NCBI GenBank assembly: GCA_003133545.1
Contig: PKYA01000202.1
Location: 1-64,000, forward strand
Origin: Acidimicrobiaceae bacterium
GTDB taxonomy: Bacteria; Actinomycetota; Acidimicrobiia; Acidimicrobiales; RAAP-2
Direction of reading: 5' to 3'
DNA length: 64,000 nt
Below are positions 36,531 to 46,353 of this stretch, one piece after another. Made by a program: the position numbers and the translations under genes. The notes below the pieces were generated by a model. The model did no database searches. It saw only the letters and a list, made by a program, of their open reading frames with translations, and was not told the DNA's origin. The stretch's first letter is position 1; each line of letters starts with the position of its first letter.

Positions 36531-36946
36531 AACCCGGCGCGCCGGGTGACGAACCACCTCCCGCCATGTTCGATCGCCCCACCGACGTGACGGACCCGCT
36601 GCCTCCGGTGCGGGGCAGTGAACACGTCGCATCGCTGCATGCGGCATGGGGGCGGATGGCGGCATCCGAAGCCGTGCCGGAGACCTCGGCCTGGCGGAGG
36701 GTGGGCCGCAAGGCTCGTTCCCTCGCCGACCGCGGCCTCGGGCGGCCCGATCGCGAGGTGATGGCCAATCTCATCCGAGCCGTCGACGCCGTGGCGGCCC
36801 GCTGTGACGAACTATTGGAACGACTCACGAGCCAGCAGGTCAGCATTGACGACATGGCCACCATTTACGGCGAGGAGCTGACAAGGATGCGCGCCGAGCT
36901 GGCCCGGGTGGCCAGCCGCGCCCGCCCGCCCGCCGATGATGGATGA
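36527..36946 (+). CDS. Hypothetical protein with C-terminal coiled coil
   Basis: ATGA coupling to the upstream GT2; ELTRMRAELARVASR coil. Confidence 0.6.
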   Translation: MKPGAPGDEPPPAMFDRPTDVTDPLPPVRGSEHVASLHAAWGRMAASEAVPETSAWRRVGRKARSLADRGLGRPDREVMANLIRAVDAVAARCDELLERLTSQQVSIDDMATIYGEELTRMRAELARVASRARPPADDG

Positions 36947-37922
36947 GCCCCGACAGACACTGATCTGCAGCCGCTCCTGGACATCCGCCGATTCGGAGCT
37001 CGCCTTTGTCACCCGATCGCTGGCCGGTGCGGCATCACGCCACAGCGAGGTGGTTGTCGTCGTCCCCTCCCCCGCCGGCTCCATCACGCCGGACGGCGCC
37101 TTCGACCTCGCCGGGGCGGGGTGGAGCGGCCCCGGCGAGTGGCCGGCCGCGGGGCACGCGGTCCGGCCGGCACAACTTCGCGGCGCGCCCACCGTCATCG
37201 TCGACGAGGCCGACGCCGCCACGCTGCGCCTGGCCAAAGAGCTGGCTCCGGGGCGGGCTGTCGCTGCCGTGGCCGGCCGACCCGCTGCGCCGGGAGTGCG
37301 CCCCCTGCGCTTTTCCGGCGCACCCGAGGGGAAGCCGGCGGAGGTCATCGGCGTGCACATCCCGGTCAATCCTCTCGCCGCCCAACACCGCTTCAACGGG
37401 CTGGGGTTCACCGGCTATCTGCTCGTCCTCTCGGATCGTGCCGGCGCGCCGGAGCCCCGGCCGCCCACCGAGATGGCTGCCTGGCTCACGGCCCGCTTCC
37501 CCGCCGCTGATGTCGTGGTCATAGAGAACGGCTCGGCCGCCGTGTGGCGCGGGCGGGCCCTGCGGGGCGAGGTGAACGTCGACACCCGCACCGACCTCTG
37601 GCGCCTCCTGGCCCACGCCAAGATGACCATCGATCTCGCTCCGGGAGAGATCGTGGCCCGCGAGTGCGTCGAGTCGCTGCGCTTCGGCACCCCGATCGTC
37701 GTGCCGTCGGTAAGCGCCGCCTGCCCTCATGCGGACGCCGGAGGGGGGATGAGCTACCGGGGGTTCTCGGATCTCCTCCGCGCCGTCGAGACGCTCGGGG
37801 ACGATGAGATGCGCGCGGGGGCGGCGCGCCGCGGCCGCATCTACGCCGATGCCCGCTACGGGGACCCGGTCGCCTTCGTCGACCAGGTGGCGCGGCAGTT
37901 GGGCCTCGCACCGGCCCTGTAG
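36936..37922 (+). CDS. Glycosyltransferase-like protein
   Basis: AKMTIDLAPGEIVARECVESLRFGTPIVVPSVSAACPHADAGGGMSY resembles GT-B C-terminal domain. Confidence 0.6.
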   Translation: MMDEPRQTLICSRSWTSADSELAFVTRSLAGAASRHSEVVVVVPSPAGSITPDGAFDLAGAGWSGPGEWPAAGHAVRPAQLRGAPTVIVDEADAATLRLAKELAPGRAVAAVAGRPAAPGVRPLRFSGAPEGKPAEVIGVHIPVNPLAAQHRFNGLGFTGYLLVLSDRAGAPEPRPPTEMAAWLTARFPAADVVVIENGSAAVWRGRALRGEVNVDTRTDLWRLLAHAKMTIDLAPGEIVARECVESLRFGTPIVVPSVSAACPHADAGGGMSYRGFSDLLRAVETLGDDEMRAGAARRGRIYADARYGDPVAFVDQVARQLGLAPAL

Positions 37923-37932
37923 GGCAGCCCCC

Positions 37933-40122
37933 TCACGTCAGCGCGCGTCGCCAGTACACACCGGTCCAGTCCACGGGGACGATCTCATCGTCTATCCCGT
38001 TGGCCTGGCGGAAATCGGTGACGGCCTGGCGGCAGGCCTCGATGCAGCCGTAGTCGTCCACGATGACGAAGCCGCCGGGCGACACCTTGTGGTAGAGCGA
38101 CTCGAGGATCTGGATCGTCGACTCGTAGTAGTCGCCGTCCAGCCTGAGAACCGCCAGCGCGTCGACCGGCACCGCCGGCAGGGTGTCCTTGAACCATCCC
38201 TCGACGAATTCGACGCTGTCGTCGAGCAGGTCGTAGCGGGCAAAGTTGGCCTTCACCTGATGCAGGCTGACCGCCAGCTCGTCGAAACTCGACAGGTCCT
38301 CGGGGATGTCCTGGGGGAAGTTGACCCCATCGGGCGGGGGAAGACCCTGGAAGGAATCGGCCACCCAGACGCGACGGTCCGTCACCCCGTGGGCGGCCAG
38401 GATGCCCTTCATGAAGATGGTGGCGCCCCCGCGCCAGACGCCGGCCTCCAAGAGGTCGCCCGCTACCTGATCACGCAGGACCGTCTCGACACAGGACTGG
38501 ATGCAGTCGAGGCGGAGGATGCCGATCATCGTCTCGGCGTCCTCGGGCCAGTCCTTCCCGATCATCCGCACGGCGCGCTGCTGGGCCAGGTCCACGATGT
38601 CGCGGCCCGGGGCGTCGTTCAGGAACAGGATCCTGGTGAGGCTGGCCTTCAACAACTCGAGGTACCGCGACGCTCCGGGTCCACCCGGCTCGACCCGGTG
38701 CCCCCCGGCCCCTTCGTCGTCACTGCGCTGCACAGCGGGCCGCAGTGGCCGCTCCTCGAGGAGCATCCGCAGCTCGTCGGCCTGCGCCGCCTGGGCCTTG
38801 ACCTGCTCTTCGAGCGAGGCATTCAGCGCCGCCAGCCGGCGCGCCTCGTCGCGCGCCGTCGCCAGGTCCGCCGCGAACCCAGCCTCGGCGCGCTGGAGCC
38901 GGCGCTCGGCGTGGGCGAGCAACCCGCTCGTGGTCGATTGCAACGCGGCATGACGGCGGGCGAGGTCCGGGTACAGGGCGTCGGAGGGCGTCGCCGCCTC
39001 GGCTCCGTCCTCGGCGGCCTCGTCGGGGTGTGGATCGATTCCCACGACCCGCTCCACGACCTCTCTCGTGACTTCGAGATAGCGACGACCGTGGTGCGTG
39101 TCCGGCTCGAGATGGGCGCCGTTGGCCCAGTCGTTCCAGGCGTTCACGAAGACAAGGCCCGCGCCACCACGGACGGCGGCCTGGCGGCTCAGCGCCGCGC
39201 CCAGCCACTGCCCGTAGCGTTCCGGGGTGGCGTCGCGCGCCATGAGCGCCCCCCCGGCGGGGTGCCGCGGCGCGCTGTCCCACCCTGTGGCGACGCACGG
39301 GTACCTGATCCACGCGGGGTCCGGACGCCCCAACGAGGTCGTCACAAGGTCCTGGTATTCGACCACCGTGGTGGCGGATGCCAATCCGGGCAGCTGCATC
39401 GCCGAAGCGAGACGGTCGGCGCCGCGCGGCAGGGTCATCTCCATGCTGGCATCGAATCCCCACGCCGACGGATCACCCGGCGACACGTCGGATTCGCACA
39501 GCACCAGCCACGGCGCGCCCACCCCCACCTCGGCGCACCGTTCCCGCCAGGCGGCGGCGGTGCGCACGGCATCAGGAAGCCGATCGACCGAGGAGACAAC
39601 GAGGAGCGGACGATCACCGAGCCGGATGTAGCGGGGATCCTTGAAGTACTCCATCAACCGGTCGATATGGGCGATGTCGTCATCCTCGTCGAAGGTCTGC
39701 TCCACGAGCAGCTCACCCGTCGTCCGGCGCAGACTCTCGTTGCACCACCAGAGTGCGAAGGGGAAGGCCGGCGACCCGGAGCGCAGCACCTCGTCCGCGG
39801 GTCGCTCGAACAGCTCGCGCCCACCGAACCAGTAGTGCGAGTAGAGGAAGCCATGTACGCCGTGCTGGCGCGCGAGGCGGGCCTGAGCCAGGCGCGTCTG
39901 TGGGACACGCAGGTCGTAAAACCCCAGCTCGCCGGGAAGCCGGGGCGGGCCATGGCCAGGGGTGACGTGCTGCGCTCCCGCCACCAGCCCCCACTCGCTG
40001 AAGCCGTCCCCGTACCACGCGTCGTGCTCGGGCAGCTGGTGGAACCGGGGCTGGTAGAGCGCCACGACGCGGGGCGCCTGATCCGTTCCCGCGGTGGTGG
40101 CCGAACCGTCAGGAGACACCAT
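37933..40122 (-). CDS. Fusion: WbsX-like (GH99-like) domain, coiled coil, TylF/MycF-type O-methyltransferase
   Basis: N: VVALYQPRFHQLPEHDAWYGDGFSEW, FLYSHYWFGGRELFERP, FVNAWNDWANGAHLEPD; C: LLEAGVWRGGATIFMKGILAAHG, VADSFQGLPPPD, LRLDGDYYEST. Confidence 0.88.
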   Translation of the reverse strand: MVSPDGSATTAGTDQAPRVVALYQPRFHQLPEHDAWYGDGFSEWGLVAGAQHVTPGHGPPRLPGELGFYDLRVPQTRLAQARLARQHGVHGFLYSHYWFGGRELFERPADEVLRSGSPAFPFALWWCNESLRRTTGELLVEQTFDEDDDIAHIDRLMEYFKDPRYIRLGDRPLLVVSSVDRLPDAVRTAAAWRERCAEVGVGAPWLVLCESDVSPGDPSAWGFDASMEMTLPRGADRLASAMQLPGLASATTVVEYQDLVTTSLGRPDPAWIRYPCVATGWDSAPRHPAGGALMARDATPERYGQWLGAALSRQAAVRGGAGLVFVNAWNDWANGAHLEPDTHHGRRYLEVTREVVERVVGIDPHPDEAAEDGAEAATPSDALYPDLARRHAALQSTTSGLLAHAERRLQRAEAGFAADLATARDEARRLAALNASLEEQVKAQAAQADELRMLLEERPLRPAVQRSDDEGAGGHRVEPGGPGASRYLELLKASLTRILFLNDAPGRDIVDLAQQRAVRMIGKDWPEDAETMIGILRLDCIQSCVETVLRDQVAGDLLEAGVWRGGATIFMKGILAAHGVTDRRVWVADSFQGLPPPDGVNFPQDIPEDLSSFDELAVSLHQVKANFARYDLLDDSVEFVEGWFKDTLPAVPVDALAVLRLDGDYYESTIQILESLYHKVSPGGFVIVDDYGCIEACRQAVTDFRQANGIDDEIVPVDWTGVYWRRALT

Positions 40123-41192
40123 CAGCGTCCGTCCGGCCCCGCCCGGGTGAATGCCCTCCGTGCCGCTCGGTACGCCCGGCGGGCAACGGTGGCGAGCGGC
40201 TGTGGCCGGGCACCCGGGGGCGTGGTGCCGGCGCGCTGCGCACTCTCGGCCAGCCCTTGATTGAGCCGGGCGATGATCTGGTCCAAGCCGGCGACGTGGC
40301 CGTCCAGTGCACCAATGTGGCGGTGCAGGCTCGTCACCTGATCGATCAGAGAAGCGCGCTCTTGGACCAAGGCGGCGTTCTCCGCTGCCATTTGGTCGTG
40401 ACGCTGGGTTGCCTCGGCGACTTCCCGGCGCAGAAGGGTCTCGCGCACCTGCTCGTGGTGGACGTGATCAGCGAGCTCGTTGATCCGGTTGGTCAGATCG
40501 GCCACGACCTGTGCGCCATCGTCGCGTACCGACTTCATCACGAACTGGTAGGACTCCGCTTCGGGGTCCGTCAGGATCGCGTCGATGACCGGTTGGGGCA
40601 CGTCCGCGCGCTCCACGTCGAGCTCGGAGTGAAAGAGCGGCACAACTATCCGCCTCGTCTCCACCGGTAAGAGCCCGGCGTCACGGAGGAGCTCCCGCAC
40701 GCTCTCCAGGGTGAAGAAACGGAGGTGGGTCCGGTCCAGCAGCCCGACGTCCCGATAGCGGAACGATCCGGCCAACAGCGCGAGACGCACGTCGCCGTGC
40801 GCGATGTTGGGCAAGGAGGTCACGACGATGCCCGACGGCTTGAGCTTGTGCACCGCCGATCTCAGCGCCGAGAGTGGATCGCGCAGGTGTTCGAGCACGT
40901 CCCCGCAAAGCACCACATCGAATGACGCGTCTGCGACGTCGCCCCACACCTCGCCGCGATCGATGTCCCCCACAATGACGCGCTCCGCCCATTTCTCGGC
41001 CACGGCCGCCGCCTCGGCGTCGAGTTCGATACCCACGACGGAACAGCCTCGCTCGGCCATCGCCCTGGAGAGGTACCCGGTTGCGCAGCCCAATTCGAGG
41101 ACGGACTTGTTGTAACCGACCATGGACAGGAGGTACGCGTGCGTGTTGTTCTCGGCCTCCGGATCAACGGTCGTGTCGTAGACAAAAGCCAA
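40122..41192 (-). CDS. SAM-dependent methyltransferase with C-terminal coiled coil and basic tail
   Basis: VLELGCATGYLSRAMAERG, FDVVLCGDVLEHLRDP; C-terminal coil and ARRAYRAARRAFTRA tail; TTG start; TGATG junction to 37933 gene. Confidence 0.85.
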   Translation of the reverse strand: MAFVYDTTVDPEAENNTHAYLLSMVGYNKSVLELGCATGYLSRAMAERGCSVVGIELDAEAAAVAEKWAERVIVGDIDRGEVWGDVADASFDVVLCGDVLEHLRDPLSALRSAVHKLKPSGIVVTSLPNIAHGDVRLALLAGSFRYRDVGLLDRTHLRFFTLESVRELLRDAGLLPVETRRIVVPLFHSELDVERADVPQPVIDAILTDPEAESYQFVMKSVRDDGAQVVADLTNRINELADHVHHEQVRETLLRREVAEATQRHDQMAAENAALVQERASLIDQVTSLHRHIGALDGHVAGLDQIIARLNQGLAESAQRAGTTPPGARPQPLATVARRAYRAARRAFTRAGPDGR

Positions 41193-41278
41193 CGGGTGTC
41201 ACTCCGATCGGGAGCAGGCGAAGGAATTGCAACTATAACGGACGGCTTCGCCGGCCTTCGCCCACATCGGGGCGCCCG

Positions 41279-44200
41279 TCAGCGTACGAACCGGCGGAAG
41301 CTGCGACGCAGCACCGGAGGCACATGGCGGGTGATGCCGAGCCTTCGCACCAGCGGTGCGGTGGCCATCGACTTGGCCATCGCGCGCAGGCTGCGCCCGC
41401 CGCCGGCGGACTGGTCCGGGGCAATGGACAGGGGCCCGGGGAGGAAGCACACCACGTCTCGAACCGGCTCGCCTCCGGCGACGGAGAGCTCCGATGTCAC
41501 AAGGGAACCGGGGTCGCCGGCCGGACCGACGGCGAAGACGGGATGGCTGAACGGCGTGATCCCACCGAGAACGAAGCCCAGCCGCTCCGCCCCGGCGCCC
41601 GGGGCATCGCCCACCGAAACGCGCAGGCCGTCGGCCCGCCGCAGGCACCACAGCGGCACCGCACCGGGCACCGGGTCCCGGAGCACGTAGCCGCGCAGCA
41701 CATTCCCGCGCCCATCGCGCTCGTCGACCAGGACGGCCCAATCGGGGACGGCCGATGCGATCTCGTCCATGACCGGAGCCGGAACGGCGGCACCGATGAA
41801 GCCGACGGCGTCGGCGCGCGTCAACCCAGCTTGCACTCCCTCCCTCGAGCAGGTGGTGAGCAGCCATCGCTTCTCGTCCTCCGACGACATTGCAAGGAGC
41901 GGAACTGACCCCGGCGCGTATTCCCGGAGGATCCGCGCGATGATCCGTCCCGCGCCAAAGCCGCGGGAGGTGAGGGGCTCGGTCGCCGTGGCGTAGGCGA
42001 TGGTACGCCCGCGTCGCATCTCGAACAGGTCCACCAACTCCGTGCCCGGAGTGCCCGGCTCGTAGGCCGTCCCGAGCGTCCCTCTGAATTCGAGATAGTC
42101 CAGCCGGCGCCGCGCGTCCTCTCCTAGGGAGATCTGCCACGTCTTCTTGGTGGCGTCCCACCAACGGTAGAGCGGGCCCTCCGACCCATCCACCCGTGTG
42201 GCATAGCCGACTACGCCCTCGGTCACATAGCCGTCGGACATCAGTGGTTGCCAGTCGATGGCAAGGCGATGCCCCATGGAGCCCTCTGGCCGCGCCTTCG
42301 CGGGATGCAGACGGACAAGGGGGGCCTCCGCCGGATTGGGCCCGGAGAGTGAGCCGAGATTGTGGAGGGGCGTCACCGTCGCGCCCGCCGTGGACATCTC
42401 GGTGCCACTGACGTAACCCAGTCCACCGTCGGCGAGCATGGCCTCGCACAGCATGGACAGCGGCCGCCCCGGCGCAGCGTCGCCGATGGCCGCGACGGCG
42501 AGTGCGAAGGGGCGGGCCGCGGCGTCCCATCCCATGGGGGCGTCGGGATTGCAGCTGTAGCGGAACATGCCACCCGTGAGGGCCACCTCGTAGAGGGGCC
42601 ATCGGCGTGATCCCAGATGGGGGCGAGCGGGCGTTCCGGCGGTATCGGGCGACCGCGCACTCGCTCGTTCCACGTAGAGCCCGGCGTGCGCACCCTCAAT
42701 GACGGGGAGGCGCACGCGCGCCTGCCCGCGCGCCGCGCCGCCGGCCGCTTCGAGCGCCTGCAGGAGCTCGATGCGACCCGGCAGGGGCTCCTTCGCCACA
42801 TAGCCGAGGGCGACCTCGCTGGAATCCCTCGGGGGCTCGTCGGACACCCGATAGGCCACGGAGTGGGTCTTCAGATCGAACCACTCGTACAGGGCGGTGG
42901 TGCCGGGGAACGGCTGTGCCCAGATCCACCCGACAAAGAGGCGGTCGGGCCCTTCAGGGTTTGCCCGGCCCAGACCGCCACGATCCGCCGCCGCCAGCGT
43001 GCCCTGCCCCCACTCGTCGACCACGAGGTGCAATCGGGCGGACCGGGGTGGCATCCAATCCGACCAGGCGCGCTCGGTCACCGCCTCGAGTCCGTCCCGG
43101 AAGGTGCCGGGAGGCTCGGGCAGGCGCCGGTACCCGCCGTCCGGGATGAACAGCGGCTTGGCCTCGAGCTGGCGGAAGGCGCGCTCGAATTCGGCCCCCC
43201 TGGTGGCCAGCGCAGGGTCCGCGCCGGGTGCCAACCCGATCTCGGCCTCGCCGGGAGGTGGGCGCGGCGCGGCGAGTGGGGTCAGCCCCGTCCCCCGCCC
43301 GTCGCCCCAGCCCGGGGGGGCTCCCCCGTAGTCCCATTCCTCCCCTCCTCCGCCCACCGACGCCAGGTGGTTGTAGAGAAGCGGAAATCCCGCCATGTCG
43401 GACCCGCTCGATTCCCGCCAGTTCGTGTAGGTGGCGCCCTCGACGACAAGGCCCAGGGGAACCCCCTTGTCCCGCCCGTCCGCCCGGCGCCAGCCGCAGC
43501 CCGGGTGCATCGCCGCGCGCACGGTGAGCGCCAGCGGCGTGGGGCGCGCAGCGGCGAGCCGCAAAACCCGCTCGACGAAGGTCGGGTCCTCCAGAACATG
43601 GGACCCGGCGTCTTCGAGCACCAGTACCCAGCGTCCCCGCAGGGCGGGAGCCTCAGCCCCGGACCGCGGTACGACCTCGAAGTCGTCGCAGGTCTGCCGC
43701 GTCACGGCCAGGTCCAGGCCTTCGGGCACCGCGACACTGAGCGCGGGCGCCCATTCCCGCTTGATCCCGATCAACCGCCGGCTGTCGTTGAGCTCGGGAT
43801 GCAGGTCACGCACTTCGCGTAGGAAGGTGCCCTTCTCCTTGACCCCATCAGAGCGGGAGTACCCCCAGCGGCGGTAGAGCAACGGCGAGCCGTGGAACGG
43901 CCGCCCGAAGACACCGTGCTCGCCCAGGGTGATGAAGAAGTCCCAGTCCTCGTGCCCGTGCCGCAGGTCGGCCCGGAATTGATTCCCGGCGTCGAAGACG
44001 GCGCGGTCGATCAGCCCGCCCATGCAGCAGAAGTTCCGGTTGAGCAAGAGGTAGAGGTTGTACGGCGGCATCACCACGAGATCCCGTTCGTTCCCGTAGA
44101 ACTGCATGTCGGGATAGACGAAGCCGACTTCCTCCGGTGCTCCCGCCAGACTACGCAGCGCCGACTCCACGTGCCGGTCCGTCACCAGGTCGTCGCTGTC

Positions 44201-44488
44201 GAGGAAGAAGATTGCATCCCCGTCGCTGTGCTGCACGCCCGTGTTGCGGGCCGCTCCCGGTCCCCGGTTGGTCTGGCGCACCACCGAGACGTCAGTGGCC
44301 GCGAGCGCGTCGAGAACGGCCAGGCTCTGGGGATCCGTCGAGCCGTCGTCGACGATCACGATCTGGTCGACCGGACGGGTCTGGGCCCGGATGGAGTCGA
44401 TCGCCTCCCTGACGAACATGCCGTGGTTGAAGAAGGGCAATACGGCGCTCACCGTGACTTCGGCGCCAGCCCGTACGCGTCGCTTCAC
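41279..44488 (-). CDS. GT2 glycosyltransferase with ~750-aa uncharacterised C-terminal region containing repeats
   Basis: VTVSAVLPFFNHGMFVREAIDSIRAQ, IVDDGSTD, FFLDSDDLV; repeated GYxxxxPxPGxxPLYxxx units near the C-terminus. Confidence 0.85.
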   Translation of the reverse strand: MKRRVRAGAEVTVSAVLPFFNHGMFVREAIDSIRAQTRPVDQIVIVDDGSTDPQSLAVLDALAATDVSVVRQTNRGPGAARNTGVQHSDGDAIFFLDSDDLVTDRHVESALRSLAGAPEEVGFVYPDMQFYGNERDLVVMPPYNLYLLLNRNFCCMGGLIDRAVFDAGNQFRADLRHGHEDWDFFITLGEHGVFGRPFHGSPLLYRRWGYSRSDGVKEKGTFLREVRDLHPELNDSRRLIGIKREWAPALSVAVPEGLDLAVTRQTCDDFEVVPRSGAEAPALRGRWVLVLEDAGSHVLEDPTFVERVLRLAAARPTPLALTVRAAMHPGCGWRRADGRDKGVPLGLVVEGATYTNWRESSGSDMAGFPLLYNHLASVGGGGEEWDYGGAPPGWGDGRGTGLTPLAAPRPPPGEAEIGLAPGADPALATRGAEFERAFRQLEAKPLFIPDGGYRRLPEPPGTFRDGLEAVTERAWSDWMPPRSARLHLVVDEWGQGTLAAADRGGLGRANPEGPDRLFVGWIWAQPFPGTTALYEWFDLKTHSVAYRVSDEPPRDSSEVALGYVAKEPLPGRIELLQALEAAGGAARGQARVRLPVIEGAHAGLYVERASARSPDTAGTPARPHLGSRRWPLYEVALTGGMFRYSCNPDAPMGWDAAARPFALAVAAIGDAAPGRPLSMLCEAMLADGGLGYVSGTEMSTAGATVTPLHNLGSLSGPNPAEAPLVRLHPAKARPEGSMGHRLAIDWQPLMSDGYVTEGVVGYATRVDGSEGPLYRWWDATKKTWQISLGEDARRRLDYLEFRGTLGTAYEPGTPGTELVDLFEMRRGRTIAYATATEPLTSRGFGAGRIIARILREYAPGSVPLLAMSSEDEKRWLLTTCSREGVQAGLTRADAVGFIGAAVPAPVMDEIASAVPDWAVLVDERDGRGNVLRGYVLRDPVPGAVPLWCLRRADGLRVSVGDAPGAGAERLGFVLGGITPFSHPVFAVGPAGDPGSLVTSELSVAGGEPVRDVVCFLPGPLSIAPDQSAGGGRSLRAMAKSMATAPLVRRLGITRHVPPVLRRSFRRFVR

Positions 44489-44506
44489 GGCTCCGTCCCG
44501 CCCGCC

Positions 44507-45289
44507 CTAACCAACGCTGCTCGCCAGGAGCTGCCCGTACGCATCCTGGTGCGCCTGCGCCATGGCTTCGGGGCGACGCGCAGCAGCATCGGGCATCACC
44601 CTGATCTTGGAAGGCGGGATGAACGCTGCCTCGAGGTGATTGCCGGTGGCGTCGTCCGACGCGAAGAAGAGGTCGACCAGGTTCCCGTACCGCGCGGTGG
44701 CGTAGGTCACCAGTACGGGCGACTGCGCGCCCTCACCTCCCAGATCGATCACGACGCGCAACCGGGGAAACGAGAAGCGCAGTGCCGGCAACAGATCGAG
44801 CGCCACCTTCGAATGGAGGATCTGCACCAGGCCGATGTCCCGGCTGGCGACGAATTCCATGACGAACTCGGCCACCTCCGACTCGTCGATGAACTCGTCG
44901 AGGTGCCAGCTCTCGCCGGCGAAGGCCGTGACCGATTCGCAGAAGGCGCCTTGCGAAAGGGCGACCCCCACCAGGTACTGACGGAACCGGCCCGCCGGCA
45001 CGAGTGGGAGCCACGGAGGGATCGCCGCGTGCCCGTCGGAAGCCGACACCACGTAGAGGATCCCGGAAGGAACCGGGGTCAGCGCCATCTCGCCGTCGCC
45101 GCCTCCTGGCACCAGGGAGTAGCCCCGGGCAAGCACGCTCCCTACCCGGCGATCCTGCAGCTCCCGGTCCGCCGAGGGCCGAACGCGCACGGTGACGCGC
45201 CCGGCCGGGCCGGCGTCATCGATCTCGCGCAAAAGGGCGGCCCAGTCGTCGTCCGCGTCGGTGACCGCGATGCAAATGTCCCTGGTCAC
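44507..45289 (-). CDS. Hypothetical protein of the glycan locus
   Basis: Reads in frame as C-terminal part of ORF 44507..45937 from GTG 45289 (VTRDICIAVTDADDDWAALLREIDDAG...). Confidence 0.65.
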   Translation of the reverse strand: MTRDICIAVTDADDDWAALLREIDDAGPAGRVTVRVRPSADRELQDRRVGSVLARGYSLVPGGGDGEMALTPVPSGILYVVSASDGHAAIPPWLPLVPAGRFRQYLVGVALSQGAFCESVTAFAGESWHLDEFIDESEVAEFVMEFVASRDIGLVQILHSKVALDLLPALRFSFPRLRVVIDLGGEGAQSPVLVTYATARYGNLVDLFFASDDATGNHLEAAFIPPSKIRVMPDAAARRPEAMAQAHQDAYGQLLASSVG

Positions 45290-45342
45290 GACAGCAGACT
45301 TTAGTCGTACCCCTCCTCGCGGCCCGCCGCCTGGGGTCCCCA

Positions 45343-46353
45343 CTAGGGCATTCGCCGCAGGCGGCGCGCGGCACCACCGAGGGCCCGCAAGGGCGCCGAC
45401 AACCTCCAGCTGGCGGACTGGCGCAACTCCTCCATCTGTCGGCGCACGGTCTGCTCCGCCGCGGCGTGGGTGGCGCAGGCCTCGCGCGCCGCTGCCAGCT
45501 GGTGCTCGAGCTCGCACCAGTCGTCGCGCTCTCCGGCGGCACGGCGATGGGAGCTCTGCAGCGCCGTCAACATCCCACTTCCCAACGTGAGAGTGCCGTG
45601 GTCGAGAAGCGCCAGGACCTCGGTGCGGTCGCGTTCCCACGCGCGTTCGTGCGGCGAGGTGGCCGTGTCCTCCTTGACGCGCCGCAGGTACGTGACCTCC
45701 CCGGTGTCGTGGCTCCCATTGGCCAGGAACGCGATCAGCTGTGCCGCCCACTCCTCGGTCCCCGCTGGCAACCCCGGTGGCAGTGCACGCGCCACCGCAT
45801 GCCGCGGGAGAGCACAGCCGAGCGCGGGCCCGGGCGGCGAGTCGAGGAACTCGAGGAGGTCGAACGACACCGTCGGTTCGCTGGACCTCGGAGGCCCCAC
45901 GGTGGTGACCACGGGGTCGCCCCGCCTGTGTTCGCACTCGACGACCTGGGTCGCGGTGAGGAAGGTCAGGACACGATCGTCGGCGCGCGCGCCATTGGTG
46001 GCGATGGTCTCGGCCCAGTGGCCGAACACGATGTCGAGGGGACGAACCACGGAGATGTAGCGAGCCTCCGACATGCGGGCACAGAGCAGGAGCGGCGATT
46101 CCGGACGGGTAGCCGGCAGCGCCGTGAGACGCACGCGCTCGGAGAATCCCACATCGAAGGCCGCGATCAGATCACGGAAGGGGACGAGCGCTTCGGCTGA
46201 CGCCTCGGGGACGACGATCATCACGTCGAAGGCGTCGCAGGTCTGCGCGGCAAGCGACAGGAGGGTCTCGGCGATCAACTCGGCCTCATCGGTCCTGGGA
46301 GCGATGAGCGCCGTCACCCACGGCAGCACGGCATCAGGCTGGTCACTCGTCAT
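45343..46353 (-). CDS. GT2-like protein, apparently degenerate, with C-terminal coiled coil
   Basis: PWVTALIAPRTDEAELIAETLLSLAAQTCDAFDVMIVV GT2-like start; no clear DxD; tail ASWRLSAPLRALGGAARRLRR. Confidence 0.7.
   Translation of the reverse strand: MTSDQPDAVLPWVTALIAPRTDEAELIAETLLSLAAQTCDAFDVMIVVPEASAEALVPFRDLIAAFDVGFSERVRLTALPATRPESPLLLCARMSEARYISVVRPLDIVFGHWAETIATNGARADDRVLTFLTATQVVECEHRRGDPVVTTVGPPRSSEPTVSFDLLEFLDSPPGPALGCALPRHAVARALPPGLPAGTEEWAAQLIAFLANGSHDTGEVTYLRRVKEDTATSPHERAWERDRTEVLALLDHGTLTLGSGMLTALQSSHRRAAGERDDWCELEHQLAAAREACATHAAAEQTVRRQMEELRQSASWRLSAPLRALGGAARRLRRMP

Noticed and set aside
37804-40260. 818-aa plus-strand ORF
   Set aside because: Antisense to the WbsX-TylF fusion; no recognisable domain
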